Positions 44,849-53,356 of a stretch of 64,000 nt of DNA are shown piece after piece. This DNA comes from Candidatus Abyssobacteria bacterium SURF_5 (lineage in GTDB: Bacteria > Abyssobacteria > SURF-5), in assembly GCA_003598085.1 (NCBI GenBank), contig QZKU01000068.1:1-64000 (forward strand). The letters are read 5' to 3'. The notes beneath the pieces were generated by a model. That model had not been told where the DNA came from and searched no databases. It worked only from the letters and a program-made list of their open reading frames with translations. How positions within the stretch are numbered: the first letter of the stretch is position 1; every line of letters starts with the position of its first letter. The translations under genes were made by a program, and so were the position numbers.

Positions 44849-45155
44849 TGCGCACCCCCATTGAAAAGCTCCCTCTTCACCTGAATGAGAAATTCGGAGC
44901 CCAATTGTCCCGATCACAAGCTTCTTGTTGAAAGCACAATCGCGCTGCCTATTTTCAAGTAGAAACGCTTCTTTTCTTCCTTTCCTAAAGCCATGCTGTC
45001 CCCGATCTTTTTTCCGTCGTAATTGCTTGATTTGATTAATGTTATGAGTTAGGCATTTCGCCGCCGAAAGGCGCTTCCAGCCAATTTTATCCTTGAGGTC
45101 TTTTTGGCATACTCCTTGCCCAATCTATAAGTGCCTTACAAATAAGGGGGAAGAA
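44849..45155. other. 307-nt intergenic with sigma-54 promoter
   Basis: No gene is visible. It contains the sigma-54 promoter at 45104-45120. A small palindromic stretch ACAAGCTTCTTGT near 44917-44929 might be a weak 3' stem of the upstream gene. The middle part is AT-richer than its surroundings and could hold activator sites. Confidence 0.5.
45104..45120 (+). promoter_or_regulatory. sigma-54 promoter of the receiver-kinase pair
   Basis: TTGGCATACTCCTTGCC with GG (45106-45107) and GC (45118-45119) exactly 10 nt apart. The start near 45131 lies about 25 nt before the ATG at 45156. It shares the TGGCAT half with the pilT promoter, suggesting a common activator, probably PilR. Confidence 0.7.
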
Positions 45156-45581
45156 ATGACCGGGAAAAAAGCTGTTTCACCAGGATCCGAAGTAAAAAAG
45201 GTGCTTCTGATAGATGACGAGATCGAGAGCCTGAGAGAGATAATCCGATTTTTCGAAAACAACAACTGGAAAGTTTCAACCGCAATCGACGAGAAGGAAG
45301 CGATTTTGGAGTTGGAACGCGTGGATCCGTCTCTGGTTCTTCTCGATCTGGTTTTGGAGAAGGAAAGCGGATTTGAGGTGCTCACGCAGATCAAGAAAAT
45401 GCATCCGGAAACCAGAGTGATAATACTCAGCAAATATTTCGATTATGAACTGGTAAAGCAGGCGATGAAGGCGGGCGCCATCGGTTTCGTGCAAAAGGGG
45501 GAATCAAACAGGTTGCCCTCCGCTTTCAGGAGTTTTCTAAGAGGACAACCACTTGAAAAAAGTCTTCAGCAGAGGCAATAA
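45156..45581 (+). CDS. stand-alone receiver-domain protein
   Basis: 141 residues from ATG 45156 (RBS AAGGGGGAA); an earlier in-frame start at 45093 lies upstream of the sigma-54 promoter and was rejected. A single CheY-like receiver: LLIDDEIES (acid pocket), LVLLDLVLEKESG (phospho-Asp), ILSKY (Ser in place of Thr) and VQKGES (Lys). It resembles the receiver of the NtrC-type protein at 43487 (LDWVLEREIG). There is no output domain, so it works by protein contact, perhaps with the kinase encoded 5 nt downstream. Confidence 0.85.
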   Translation: MTGKKAVSPGSEVKKVLLIDDEIESLREIIRFFENNNWKVSTAIDEKEAILELERVDPSLVLLDLVLEKESGFEVLTQIKKMHPETRVIILSKYFDYELVKQAMKAGAIGFVQKGESNRLPSAFRSFLRGQPLEKSLQQRQ

Positions 45582-45586
45582 ATGAC

Positions 45587-46591
45587 ATGCTAAGAAGTAA
45601 GAACATCGATTTCATGAATGATGATAATTTTGAAGACGCCTATCGGCGCGTCCTCAGGAAACACGGTTATCAATTCTTGCAGATCATCGGGCGGGGCGGA
45701 ATGTCCCGTGTCGACGAAGCGCGTCATCTCGCGACGGGAAAATTGAGGGCCATCAAACATCTCGGTCCGAATCCCCCCATTGAAAAGATCGACCGCTTCA
45801 AAAGGATCCTGCGCCGGGAGACTGAGTACGCCTTTGATCACCCAAACGTGATGAAAGGCCTGGATCTCTTCGAGGAAAACGGCGACATTTTTTACGTTAT
45901 GCCCCGAATGCAGCACAACCTCGAACATCTGTTGCTTGATGATGAGAAGTACAGCCTCGCGTTCCTCATGGACATAATCATTCAGGTTGTGGCCGGATTG
46001 AACTATCTCCATCAGAACCACATTATTCATCGCGACCTGAAGCCGTCCAACATCCTGTACGACGCGAACGGCAGCAACTCGATGTCGATCGTTATCTGTG
46101 ACTTTGGATTGAGCCAGGACAAGGCCGCCAAACTGAAAACCGACCTGTCGCGCTTTTTCGGGAGAGGACGCCGCGCCGGCACAATGAACTATGCGGCCCC
46201 CGAACAGTTGCGCAAGGGCGGAAGATACGACAAACGGTGCGACATATACGCGCTCGGCCGCCTCTTGGACGAGTTAATCGCAAAGAAAATGAATGGCGCA
46301 AGCAAATTCATCAATACCTTCCAGCAGGACCGCCAGGTTCATGCGTTGTCCAAGAAGGTATACCTCTACAAGATGGACCGGCCTTATATCCTCGACGCGA
46401 GCAGTCGCAACCAATTGCCCTACTCGCTCAGCAGCCTCATCCTGAGATGCTTGCAGAAGAATCCGGATCGCAGACCTGCGGATGTCGTTCAAATTTTCTA
46501 TGAGTTGACAAAAATCCAACAGGAAGTCCGTTCCGCGGCGGGAACCGAATTTTTGCAGAGGGAAGTGATGACGTACCGCCCGCGCCAGTAA
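45587..46591 (+). CDS. cytosolic Hanks-type Ser/Thr protein kinase
   Basis: 334 residues without membrane helix or sensor domain. Complete kinase motifs: IGRGGMSRV (P-loop), AIKHL (Lys), HRDLKPSNIL (catalytic loop), CDFGLS (Mg binding) and YAAPEQ (P+1). An insertion of about 40 residues lies after the APE motif (HALSKKVYLYKMDRPYIL). The pairing with a lone receiver behind a sigma-54 promoter suggests cross-talk between two-component and Ser/Thr phosphorylation, possibly governing pilus function. Start ATG 45587; MNDDNF at 45614 is an alternative. Confidence 0.88.
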   Translation: MLRSKNIDFMNDDNFEDAYRRVLRKHGYQFLQIIGRGGMSRVDEARHLATGKLRAIKHLGPNPPIEKIDRFKRILRRETEYAFDHPNVMKGLDLFEENGDIFYVMPRMQHNLEHLLLDDEKYSLAFLMDIIIQVVAGLNYLHQNHIIHRDLKPSNILYDANGSNSMSIVICDFGLSQDKAAKLKTDLSRFFGRGRRAGTMNYAAPEQLRKGGRYDKRCDIYALGRLLDELIAKKMNGASKFINTFQQDRQVHALSKKVYLYKMDRPYILDASSRNQLPYSLSSLILRCLQKNPDRRPADVVQIFYELTKIQQEVRSAAGTEFLQREVMTYRPRQ

Positions 46592-46593
46592 GG

Positions 46594-46669
46594 GGGCAAC
46601 GCAAGAGTAGTAGCCGCACCGTCCACCTAACCGGAAAAACCGTCCTCAATAAGGTTGCCCGCTACTACT
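46594..46669 (+). ncRNA. candidate pseudoknotted RNA element
   Basis: Two perfect complementary pairs cross each other: GGGCAAC (46594-46600) with GTTGCCC (46654-46660), and AGTAGTAGC (46606-46614) with GCTACTACT (46661-46669). Order 1-2-1'-2', with the 3' halves directly adjacent, is the H-type pseudoknot pattern with coaxial stems of 7 and 9 bp. It begins 3 nt after the kinase stop and ends 175 nt before the PLP-enzyme gene. It does not match SAM-II, SAH or preQ1 consensus that I know. It could be a 3' element or a 5' leader element; no covariation evidence is available. Confidence 0.4.
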
Positions 46670-46843
46670 AAGCGCTACAGACGGAGTCACCGAAAACATT
46701 CCATTCATTTTACATATCCGGAGTCCACGCCGGGGGCTTCCCGCGACGCCAGCCATGGTTTGACCTTTTACCCGCTTCCATGATAGCCTATTAACCTATT
46801 CGGTCGCAGTCGAAAGTTTTTTGACCGCCGGCGCCAGGTCCAC

Positions 46844-48055
46844 ATGGCAGGGGAAACAGGAGGAAAAAAGTTGGAGCAGGACAGCATCTCAAAGAAGGGC
46901 GAATCAACCATTGCAGTTCATGGCGGCGAGATCAGGTGGCGGGGATCGATCACAACTCCTCTCGTCCAGACCTCCACGTTCATCTTCAAAAATATGAACG
47001 AGGTCGCGCAGTACACGTCCGGCAAGAAAGCCCATTACGAGTACGGGAGATATGGGAATCCGACACAGGAGGCCGCCGAGACAAAGCTGGCGATGCTCGA
47101 GGGGGCTGAAACCTGCCTGCTGTTCGATTGCGGCATGAGCGCCATCAGCGCCACCCTGCTCGCTCTTTTGAAAACAGGCGATCACATCATTCTTACCGAT
47201 GACGCGTACAAGCAGACGCTCAATTTCGCGGAGAATTTCCTTCCTCGCTACGGCGTCGAAGTAACAGTCATTCCGATGGGCGATTATGAAATGATGGAAT
47301 CGGCCATCAAGAAGAATACCGCGCTTATCTTTTCTGAATCCCCAACCAACCCGTACCTAAACATCGCCGACATGGCCAAAGTTGTCGAACTGGGGCGAAA
47401 ATATAAAGCAGTAACCGCCATCGACAGCACCTTCGGCGCCCCCTACAATCAGAAGCCGCTCGAATGGGGCATCGATATCGTCATCCACAGCGGCACCAAG
47501 TTCCTCGGCGGCCATAATGACGTGCTCTCCGGAGCCGTGATGACCAGTCGTAAATTCTACGAGAAAATAAAGCTGTTCCAAAAAATGGCGGGTGGCATTA
47601 CCGACCCGAACTCCTGTTATCTCTTGTTGCGCGGGCTCAAGACGTTCTCGCTCAGGATGGAGCGTGCGAATACGACTGCAATGACCGTCGCAACATACCT
47701 TGAGGCGCATCCCAAAGTGAAGCGGGTATATTACCCGGGTCTACCGAGCCACCGCCATCATGAGTTGGCGAAAAAGCAAATGAAAGGCTTTGGCGGTGTG
47801 GTCACGTTTGAAGTGAACGGCAACCTGGAACAGACGCTGCATTTCCTCGACTCTCTCAAGCTGTGCCTGATCGCTCCAAGCCTCGGAGGGCCCGAATCGC
47901 TGATCACGCATCCCGCCACGATAACCTATTACTCGCTGACGCGCGAGGAACGTCTGGATATCGGGGTGCTTGACGAGTTGGTGCGACTGGCGGTCGGTTT
48001 TGAGGATCCGGAAGATATCATGGCCGATCTGGACCAGGCGCTCAACTCAATGTAG
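46844..48055 (+). CDS. Cys/Met-metabolism PLP enzyme (cystathionine gamma-synthase/methionine gamma-lyase family)
   Basis: 403 residues from ATG 46844. A TTG at 46871 has a perfect AGGAGG 7 nt upstream and may be the real start, giving 394 residues. PLP lysine Lys219 in SGTKFLGGHND, phosphate-binding GMSAISATLL and YGRYGNPT (substrate Tyr/Arg region) are all present. Family members perform gamma- or beta-elimination or replacement on cystathionine, homocysteine or methionine; which one cannot be read. The UroD-like gene follows after 68 nt. Confidence 0.88.
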   Translation: MAGETGGKKLEQDSISKKGESTIAVHGGEIRWRGSITTPLVQTSTFIFKNMNEVAQYTSGKKAHYEYGRYGNPTQEAAETKLAMLEGAETCLLFDCGMSAISATLLALLKTGDHIILTDDAYKQTLNFAENFLPRYGVEVTVIPMGDYEMMESAIKKNTALIFSESPTNPYLNIADMAKVVELGRKYKAVTAIDSTFGAPYNQKPLEWGIDIVIHSGTKFLGGHNDVLSGAVMTSRKFYEKIKLFQKMAGGITDPNSCYLLLRGLKTFSLRMERANTTAMTVATYLEAHPKVKRVYYPGLPSHRHHELAKKQMKGFGGVVTFEVNGNLEQTLHFLDSLKLCLIAPSLGGPESLITHPATITYYSLTREERLDIGVLDELVRLAVGFEDPEDIMADLDQALNSM

Positions 48056-48123
48056 AATTTTCAGTCGCTGCCGCGCCCTTTTTGTTGCCAATAACAGCTC
48101 TGCCTCTCGCAAGGAGAAAGCAG

Positions 48124-49332
48124 ATGTCCACCCCGGAACACCGCGCAGACAGGCTCGATGAAGCTGTCAAGCTAATCGGCGATTGGACCGAGAAGAACCG
48201 CACCCACCCAAAATCCGCAGAACTTCGAGAATGGCTCAAGCAGAAAGAAAATGGCATCGAGCCCCAGCCGTTCATGGAGCTGTTCACCTGGATCGGTCTC
48301 CAGCAAGAGCTTCGCCCGCTGGGTTTGGCTCTCCTGGACTGTTTGCGCGAAATGCGATTGGTCGATCTCATCCAGATCGCAGGCCGGCGCATGATTTTCC
48401 TGCTTGTGGGCATCGTGATGGCAAAACTGAACAGGACCAGTCTCAGGGGCAATATTCTGGACCCTGAGATCGCCGTTCAGTCTCTTGCCCACACCGCAAA
48501 GACACTCAAAACCGAAGTCACGTTTTCCTGCGTCCCCGATATTTCAGCTTTTGCCGAAAGCTACGGCTGCGACATCAAGATACCGGAAAACAGCATCGCA
48601 ATGGTCACGCGTCATTCCGTAAGAACACGGGATGATTTGAAGCGGCTGGAGGATGCGGGCCCGCAATGGCATGATCGGCTCTTAAATAACTTCAAGGTGC
48701 TTGGCGGAATGGCGGAACGTTTCACCACATTCAAATTAGCTTTAGGAGGCGGTCCCTTCTCGATGGCCGCCGTTCTTGCCGGCGTCGAGGATCTCGCCAG
48801 AAAAACGATCAGGGATCCGGAATTCGTGGAGCGGCTGATTGATTTCTGCACGGAGATTTCCATTCTCGCCTGCAGGGGACTGGTGGCAGCCGGCGCCGAT
48901 ATCATTTATCTTGGTGATCCTACCAGCGGGCTTTTATCCAGAAAACAATATGAACGATTCGCGGCGCCTTATATAAAAAGAGTCGTCGACGCAGTCGATT
49001 GCCGGTTCGTCCTGCACATCTGCGGCAAGAGCAGCCACATCATTACCCCCATGTGCGCGACCGGAGTGCAGGGAATCAGTCTTGATAACGTCGTGGATAT
49101 GCCCTCTATCGCGCCGCTCGTTCCTCCCGATGTCGCCATTCTCGGCAACCTGGATCCGGTCGGTCCGCTTCTGACTGGGTCGCCGGCGGAAGCCGCGCGA
49201 GTAACCAGAGATGTTCTCGAAAGCATGCGCCACGTGCCGAATTACATGTTTTCCGCCGGCTGTGAGGTAGCGCTGGAGACACCGCTGGAAAACATTCAGG
49301 CGATGATCGAGACGGTCAAGAGTTTCCGGTAA
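48124..49332 (+). CDS. uroporphyrinogen-decarboxylase/methyltransferase family protein
   Basis: 402 residues from ATG 48124, set by AAGGAG with 7-nt spacing; an earlier in-frame start overlaps this site and was rejected. C-terminal blocks AGADIIYLGDPTSGLL, FVLHICGKSS, GISLDNVVDM and ILGNLDPVGPLLTG are typical of the MtaA/CmuA/UroD clan, in which the His/Cys (here HICG) region binds zinc in corrinoid methyltransferases. An N-terminal extension of about 110 residues lacks clear homology. In this context a corrinoid- or thiol-linked methyl transfer is more likely than haem synthesis. It is convergent with the TPP enzyme gene. Confidence 0.8.
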   Translation: MSTPEHRADRLDEAVKLIGDWTEKNRTHPKSAELREWLKQKENGIEPQPFMELFTWIGLQQELRPLGLALLDCLREMRLVDLIQIAGRRMIFLLVGIVMAKLNRTSLRGNILDPEIAVQSLAHTAKTLKTEVTFSCVPDISAFAESYGCDIKIPENSIAMVTRHSVRTRDDLKRLEDAGPQWHDRLLNNFKVLGGMAERFTTFKLALGGGPFSMAAVLAGVEDLARKTIRDPEFVERLIDFCTEISILACRGLVAAGADIIYLGDPTSGLLSRKQYERFAAPYIKRVVDAVDCRFVLHICGKSSHIITPMCATGVQGISLDNVVDMPSIAPLVPPDVAILGNLDPVGPLLTGSPAEAARVTRDVLESMRHVPNYMFSAGCEVALETPLENIQAMIETVKSFR

Positions 49333-49395
49333 GAGGAAAGAGGGCGCTTGAATCTATCCGGTGTTCCGAGTCAACCCTGTTCCGATGTTCGAAAA

Positions 49396-51180
49396 TCAGC
49401 TCGATGGTATTCGACATCCCGAGCTGAGCGAAGATTGCGTCCAGTTCATCGGGATTGGCAGGATCGCCAGCCGGTATCCCTCGTCTTCGGGATTCACATC
49501 CACGTCAAGGACAAACGGGCGACCGCACTGAATCGCTGATTTCAACGCCGGCCTCAAATCTGCCGGTTTCCCCACTTTCTTGCCTTCGATGCCTATCGAT
49601 TCCGCCAGCTTCACATAATCCGGACACCACGGCTCGCCGGTTTGCTCGATGCGGGAATCACAAAATGAAGCGCGCCCGTAAATGGCCTCCATCGCTTCTC
49701 GCTCAATCCCGATCGTCCGATTGTTCAGGATCACCCAGACCGCCGCAATACCGTGTTCGCGCGCAGTGGCAAGAGCGAGTCCGGTCATCATGAATGAGCC
49801 GTCACCGACAAAGGCGACGGCGGGATGTTTCGGATTGGCAAGCTTCGCGCCCAGAATCCCTCCGCAACTCCAGCCCATGCGCGCAAAATGGCCGTTGTTG
49901 GTGGCAACATTCGGAGATGAAGCCGCAAAAAAGGCGGGCGCGAAAAGCAGCAGGTTGCCGGTGTCGAAAAGGACGGACGTCTGCGGGTCCACCTCGCGGA
50001 TCACGTCGCCGCAGTCCCGGAGGACTCTTATATTTGACAGCGGACCCTCCTCTTCCCTCCCCTTCTCCTTTACCTCAGCAGCCCAGACGCCGCGCCATGT
50101 GTCGATCTGCCGTTTCCATTCATCGAAACCGCCGGCTTTCATTGACGCCTCAGAAAGCGCATGCTGCAGCGCCTCCAGTCCGAGACGCGCATCGGCCGTG
50201 AGCGCGACCTCGGCCGGATAGTTCCGGCACAACTCGCCAGGGTCGATGTCAATGTGAACGAGTTTCGTCTTCTCGGGAATCTGATACAGACACCATGCCA
50301 GCGTATTGAAATCATGAAATCGCGCTCCGACGGCCACTAAAACATCGCACTCCCGCGCAGCCTGATACCCGTGGCCGGTGCCGGAAGGATCAATCGTTCC
50401 CACACTCAACTCGTGATCTTCGGGAAACGCTCCCTTGCCGGAGAATGTTGTGCCGACAGGGATACCGAATGCCTCAGCAAGGTTGCGCAGCGCCTCAGAC
50501 GCCCTCGCATTCAATACACCGCTCCCGGCCAGCAGCAGCGGCCGGCTGGCGCGCTTGATTAATTGTGCGGCTCGCCGGACTCCGGCGGGATCGGGCGCCG
50601 GATGATGTATCCGCGTCCATGTCTCCGGGTCCGGCATCGAATCCACCTCGATCTCGGTGTGCTGAATATCAAAGGGAACCTGCACGAGGACCGGACCGGG
50701 GCGTCCTGACAGCGCTTCCTTATAAGCGCGTGCGACTATTTCGAGTGCGGTGTCCGGCCGTGTCACCAAAGCCGCCTTTTTGCAAATCGGCTTGATGACT
50801 TGAATGAATTCTTCGGGGCCAAATCGATAACATTCTTCAAAGCAGCCCTTATCCATCCATTGCGTCGGCCCTGCTCCCGCAAGAATAAGCATCGCTGATG
50901 ACTCGTAAAACGCATTGGCCAGAGCAGCGCATATATTCATGTTTCCCGGCCCGACCGTGGTCAGCACAACCGGCAACTGTCCGCGTCGGCGCATGCGCCA
51001 GTAGCAATCCGCCATGTGGACTGCCGTGTCCTCGGCGTTCGTTTTTATCCCGCGAATGGCGGATTCATGCTCGATGGCATCAAGCATTGCCCAGTTGCCG
51101 TGTCCGTTATAGCCGAATGCAACCTCCACTCCGGCCTTCTCCAGAAAACTGACGACGGCCTTGGCGACGGTGGTTTTCAT
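49396..51180 (-). CDS. thiamine-pyrophosphate enzyme (acetolactate-synthase-like)
   Basis: 594 residues from ATG 51180 with GGGGGAA upstream; the frame stays open to 51399 but that part overlaps the oxidoreductase gene. PYR domain with the catalytic Glu in TNAEDTAVHMADCYW (the usual EQGA is changed), central domain (RPLLLAGSGVLNARASE), PP domain with GDGSFMMTG ... NNRTIG binding TPP-Mg. The family includes acetolactate synthase, oxalyl-CoA decarboxylase and benzaldehyde lyase. No small regulatory subunit gene is nearby, so a catabolic role is likelier than branched-chain synthesis. It is 17 nt from the Fe-S oxidoreductase gene. Confidence 0.85.
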   Translation of the reverse strand: MKTTVAKAVVSFLEKAGVEVAFGYNGHGNWAMLDAIEHESAIRGIKTNAEDTAVHMADCYWRMRRRGQLPVVLTTVGPGNMNICAALANAFYESSAMLILAGAGPTQWMDKGCFEECYRFGPEEFIQVIKPICKKAALVTRPDTALEIVARAYKEALSGRPGPVLVQVPFDIQHTEIEVDSMPDPETWTRIHHPAPDPAGVRRAAQLIKRASRPLLLAGSGVLNARASEALRNLAEAFGIPVGTTFSGKGAFPEDHELSVGTIDPSGTGHGYQAARECDVLVAVGARFHDFNTLAWCLYQIPEKTKLVHIDIDPGELCRNYPAEVALTADARLGLEALQHALSEASMKAGGFDEWKRQIDTWRGVWAAEVKEKGREEEGPLSNIRVLRDCGDVIREVDPQTSVLFDTGNLLLFAPAFFAASSPNVATNNGHFARMGWSCGGILGAKLANPKHPAVAFVGDGSFMMTGLALATAREHGIAAVWVILNNRTIGIEREAMEAIYGRASFCDSRIEQTGEPWCPDYVKLAESIGIEGKKVGKPADLRPALKSAIQCGRPFVLDVDVNPEDEGYRLAILPIPMNWTQSSLSSGCRIPSS

Positions 51181-51197
51181 ATCAATTCCCCCGGGGA

Positions 51198-52457
51198 TTA
51201 AACTGCATAACCTTCCTTGCGCAACATCCGTTCTTTCTCGGCGCGCACCTTGTCGTTGTAGCATTCCACGGGCAATTCGGCCGCGCGCGCATAACAGGCG
51301 TTGCAAAAATCGCAAGTGGGCCCCTGTATGCCCTCTTGCATGTGACGGTATAAAAAGGGATCGGCAATGAGAGCGCGTGCAGCGGAGACTATGTCGCAAT
51401 CGCCGTCAGATATCGCTTTCTCCATCGCGGCCTGATGCAAGAATCCGCCGACACAGATGACGGGGATTTCGAGCGCCTCATTGAAGCGCCTTGAATATCG
51501 CAGATTAAAGCCTTCGCTGTAGGCGGCGACACGTCCCAGCCACCACTCCAGAAGCGGCGCCAGTGCGCGGACAGTTTGCCGTTGCAGCCATGGCTGGTGT
51601 TGCCCAATACCGACCGATGTTACCGTCCTGAAGAAACCATTCCAATTTCCGCGCTCGAATGTGAGCCCGGATTCGTAATGGCCTGCGGTGATTTCAACGG
51701 CGTCAATCCCCTCAGTTTCCATTCGCCGCGCGACCTCGACCAGTTCTTCCGTTTTCAAGCCCTTGCGAAGAGGCAGATCGTCCGAGCCGTTGAGCTTCAA
51801 AATTACCGGATAGTCCGTGCCCACTTGTGCTCGAACAGCCCGGTAGACCTCGACCAGGTAGCGCATCCGGTTCTCGAACGAGCCGCCGTACTCGTCCGTG
51901 CGGCGGTTCGTGTGCGGCGTCAGAAATTGGTTGATCAAATATCCATGGGCGGCGTGAATTTGAATTCCATCGAATCCGGCCGCGCGGCAGCGAACGGCGG
52001 CATCGGCAAAGCCTCTGACTGAGGTTTGAATTTCTTCGCGCGTCATCGGCCGTGGGCGCACATTGAGCGTTGGCTCAAAAACGGCGGAAGGCGCCAGAGC
52101 CTCCTTACGCCCGACTCGCCGGGGAACAGCCTGCCGGCCAACATGATAAATCTGCAAAATAATTTTCGAGTCGTGCTGGTGGACCGCCTTGACCAGGCGG
52201 CTGAGTCCGGGGATTTTATCGTCGCCGTCGGCGGCGAGCTGCCAGGGCACGGCTTTTGAGAAGATATCAAAATAGGCATTGCCGGTGATCAGGAGCGGTG
52301 TTCCACCCCGCGCGATCTGCTCGTAGTATTCGATGAGTGAATCGGTGACAGAGCCGTCATCCGCGCAACGGGCTTCGAGCGTTGCGGATTTCGCGAATCG
52401 ACCGGTGATCTGCAAATTCCCGATCTTTACAGGTGCGAAAAGAACGTGCTGCGACAT
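51198..52457 (-). CDS. Fe-S old-yellow-enzyme family NADH:flavin oxidoreductase
   Basis: 419 residues: FMN TIM barrel starting LFAPVKIGNLQITGRF, with IQIHAAHGYLINQFL and PHTNRRTDEYGGS (FMN/substrate His and Arg) and VGGFLHQAAMEKAI. A C-terminal CDFCNAC ... C cluster matches the 4Fe-4S binding region of dienoyl-CoA reductase/BaiCD-type enzymes. The second FAD/NAD domain of those proteins is absent, so an external electron donor is needed. It starts 23 nt after the PEP-hydrolase-like gene. Confidence 0.87.
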   Translation of the reverse strand: MSQHVLFAPVKIGNLQITGRFAKSATLEARCADDGSVTDSLIEYYEQIARGGTPLLITGNAYFDIFSKAVPWQLAADGDDKIPGLSRLVKAVHQHDSKIILQIYHVGRQAVPRRVGRKEALAPSAVFEPTLNVRPRPMTREEIQTSVRGFADAAVRCRAAGFDGIQIHAAHGYLINQFLTPHTNRRTDEYGGSFENRMRYLVEVYRAVRAQVGTDYPVILKLNGSDDLPLRKGLKTEELVEVARRMETEGIDAVEITAGHYESGLTFERGNWNGFFRTVTSVGIGQHQPWLQRQTVRALAPLLEWWLGRVAAYSEGFNLRYSRRFNEALEIPVICVGGFLHQAAMEKAISDGDCDIVSAARALIADPFLYRHMQEGIQGPTCDFCNACYARAAELPVECYNDKVRAEKERMLRKEGYAV

Positions 52458-52480
52458 GAAAAAATCTCCCTCTTCCCCGT

Positions 52481-53353
52481 CTATTTCCGCCCGCCTATGC
52501 GGTGATCCTTAAACCCGCGGCATGTTTCGATGACGGCTCTCTCGATCGGGGTCCGCTCGACTGCAGAAGCACCGACAAATCCTTGCGCATCGGTCCTCTC
52601 GTAGATAACTGCGGTGCTTTGCGGATCGGCGAAAGGACCGCCGTGCATCAGGCAGATCACATCGGAGCGCTCGCGCCTCGCCGCCTCGATAGTCTCCTGC
52701 GCTTTCCCCAACAGCGCATCCAGGTCCTCGATCTCTTTGAATCCGGCGAGACCTCCCATCGTCGGCCCGACGTGAACGCAGATCACGTCGACCCCGGCCC
52801 GAGCCATATCCGCGGCATCGGATGGGATAAAAACATAAGCCATTGTGAATACGTCCCGCGAGCGCAGCAGCCGTATCATCTCCACCTCTCTCGGCCAGCC
52901 CCACTGCTCAACGCCGTATCCCGGAGCCATGTATTCGGTGAACTTCCTGAGCGCCATTCCGCCCTCGATCAGGTTTTCGTACAGGCCGACGGTCGGAAAA
53001 TTGATTACACCGCTGAATCCCTTGTTCAAGAATCGCTCCACAGACTTTTCGAGGTCGAGACAGTAAATGTCATTCGCCTCCACGCCGGCGATAATGGGAA
53101 CGTTCTTCACCACGTTCATGAGTTCGTCCGCCATTTCGAGGGTGATAGAATTGGATGGTCCAATGATGGTGGTGGGCAAACCCATCATACGAGTCTTGCC
53201 GGTGCTGTATACTATGATCAGATCCGCTTGCCCGACTTCGGCGCATTTGGCGATAATTCCGGCGCTGCAGCCGGCGCCGAAGATGGGCTTTTTAGCGCCG
53301 ATCTCGTGATTCAGCCTGTTAAGTATCTCCTGACGCGATATCCGTGCCGCCAC
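52481..53353 (-). CDS. PEP-hydrolase-like TIM-barrel protein (Tm-1 C-terminal-domain homologue)
   Basis: 290 residues. IFGAGCSAGIIAKCAEVGQADLIIVYSTGK near the start and VDVICVHVGPTMGGLAG match the PF09370 phosphoenolpyruvate-hydrolase-like family. Its members often sit next to, or are fused with, UPF0261 proteins, as in tomato Tm-1. Here the UPF0261 gene ends 3 nt upstream. The true reaction of the family is unsettled; a TIM-barrel lyase/hydrolase acting on a phosphorylated or carboxylated small molecule is plausible. Confidence 0.85.
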   Translation of the reverse strand: MAARISRQEILNRLNHEIGAKKPIFGAGCSAGIIAKCAEVGQADLIIVYSTGKTRMMGLPTTIIGPSNSITLEMADELMNVVKNVPIIAGVEANDIYCLDLEKSVERFLNKGFSGVINFPTVGLYENLIEGGMALRKFTEYMAPGYGVEQWGWPREVEMIRLLRSRDVFTMAYVFIPSDAADMARAGVDVICVHVGPTMGGLAGFKEIEDLDALLGKAQETIEAARRERSDVICLMHGGPFADPQSTAVIYERTDAQGFVGASAVERTPIERAVIETCRGFKDHRIGGRK

Positions 53354-53356
53354 AGC

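Noticed and set aside
46594-46843. SAM-II or SAH riboswitch upstream of the Cys/Met enzyme
   Set aside because: The pseudoknot geometry is suggestive, but stem lengths and loop sequences do not match the consensus I know.
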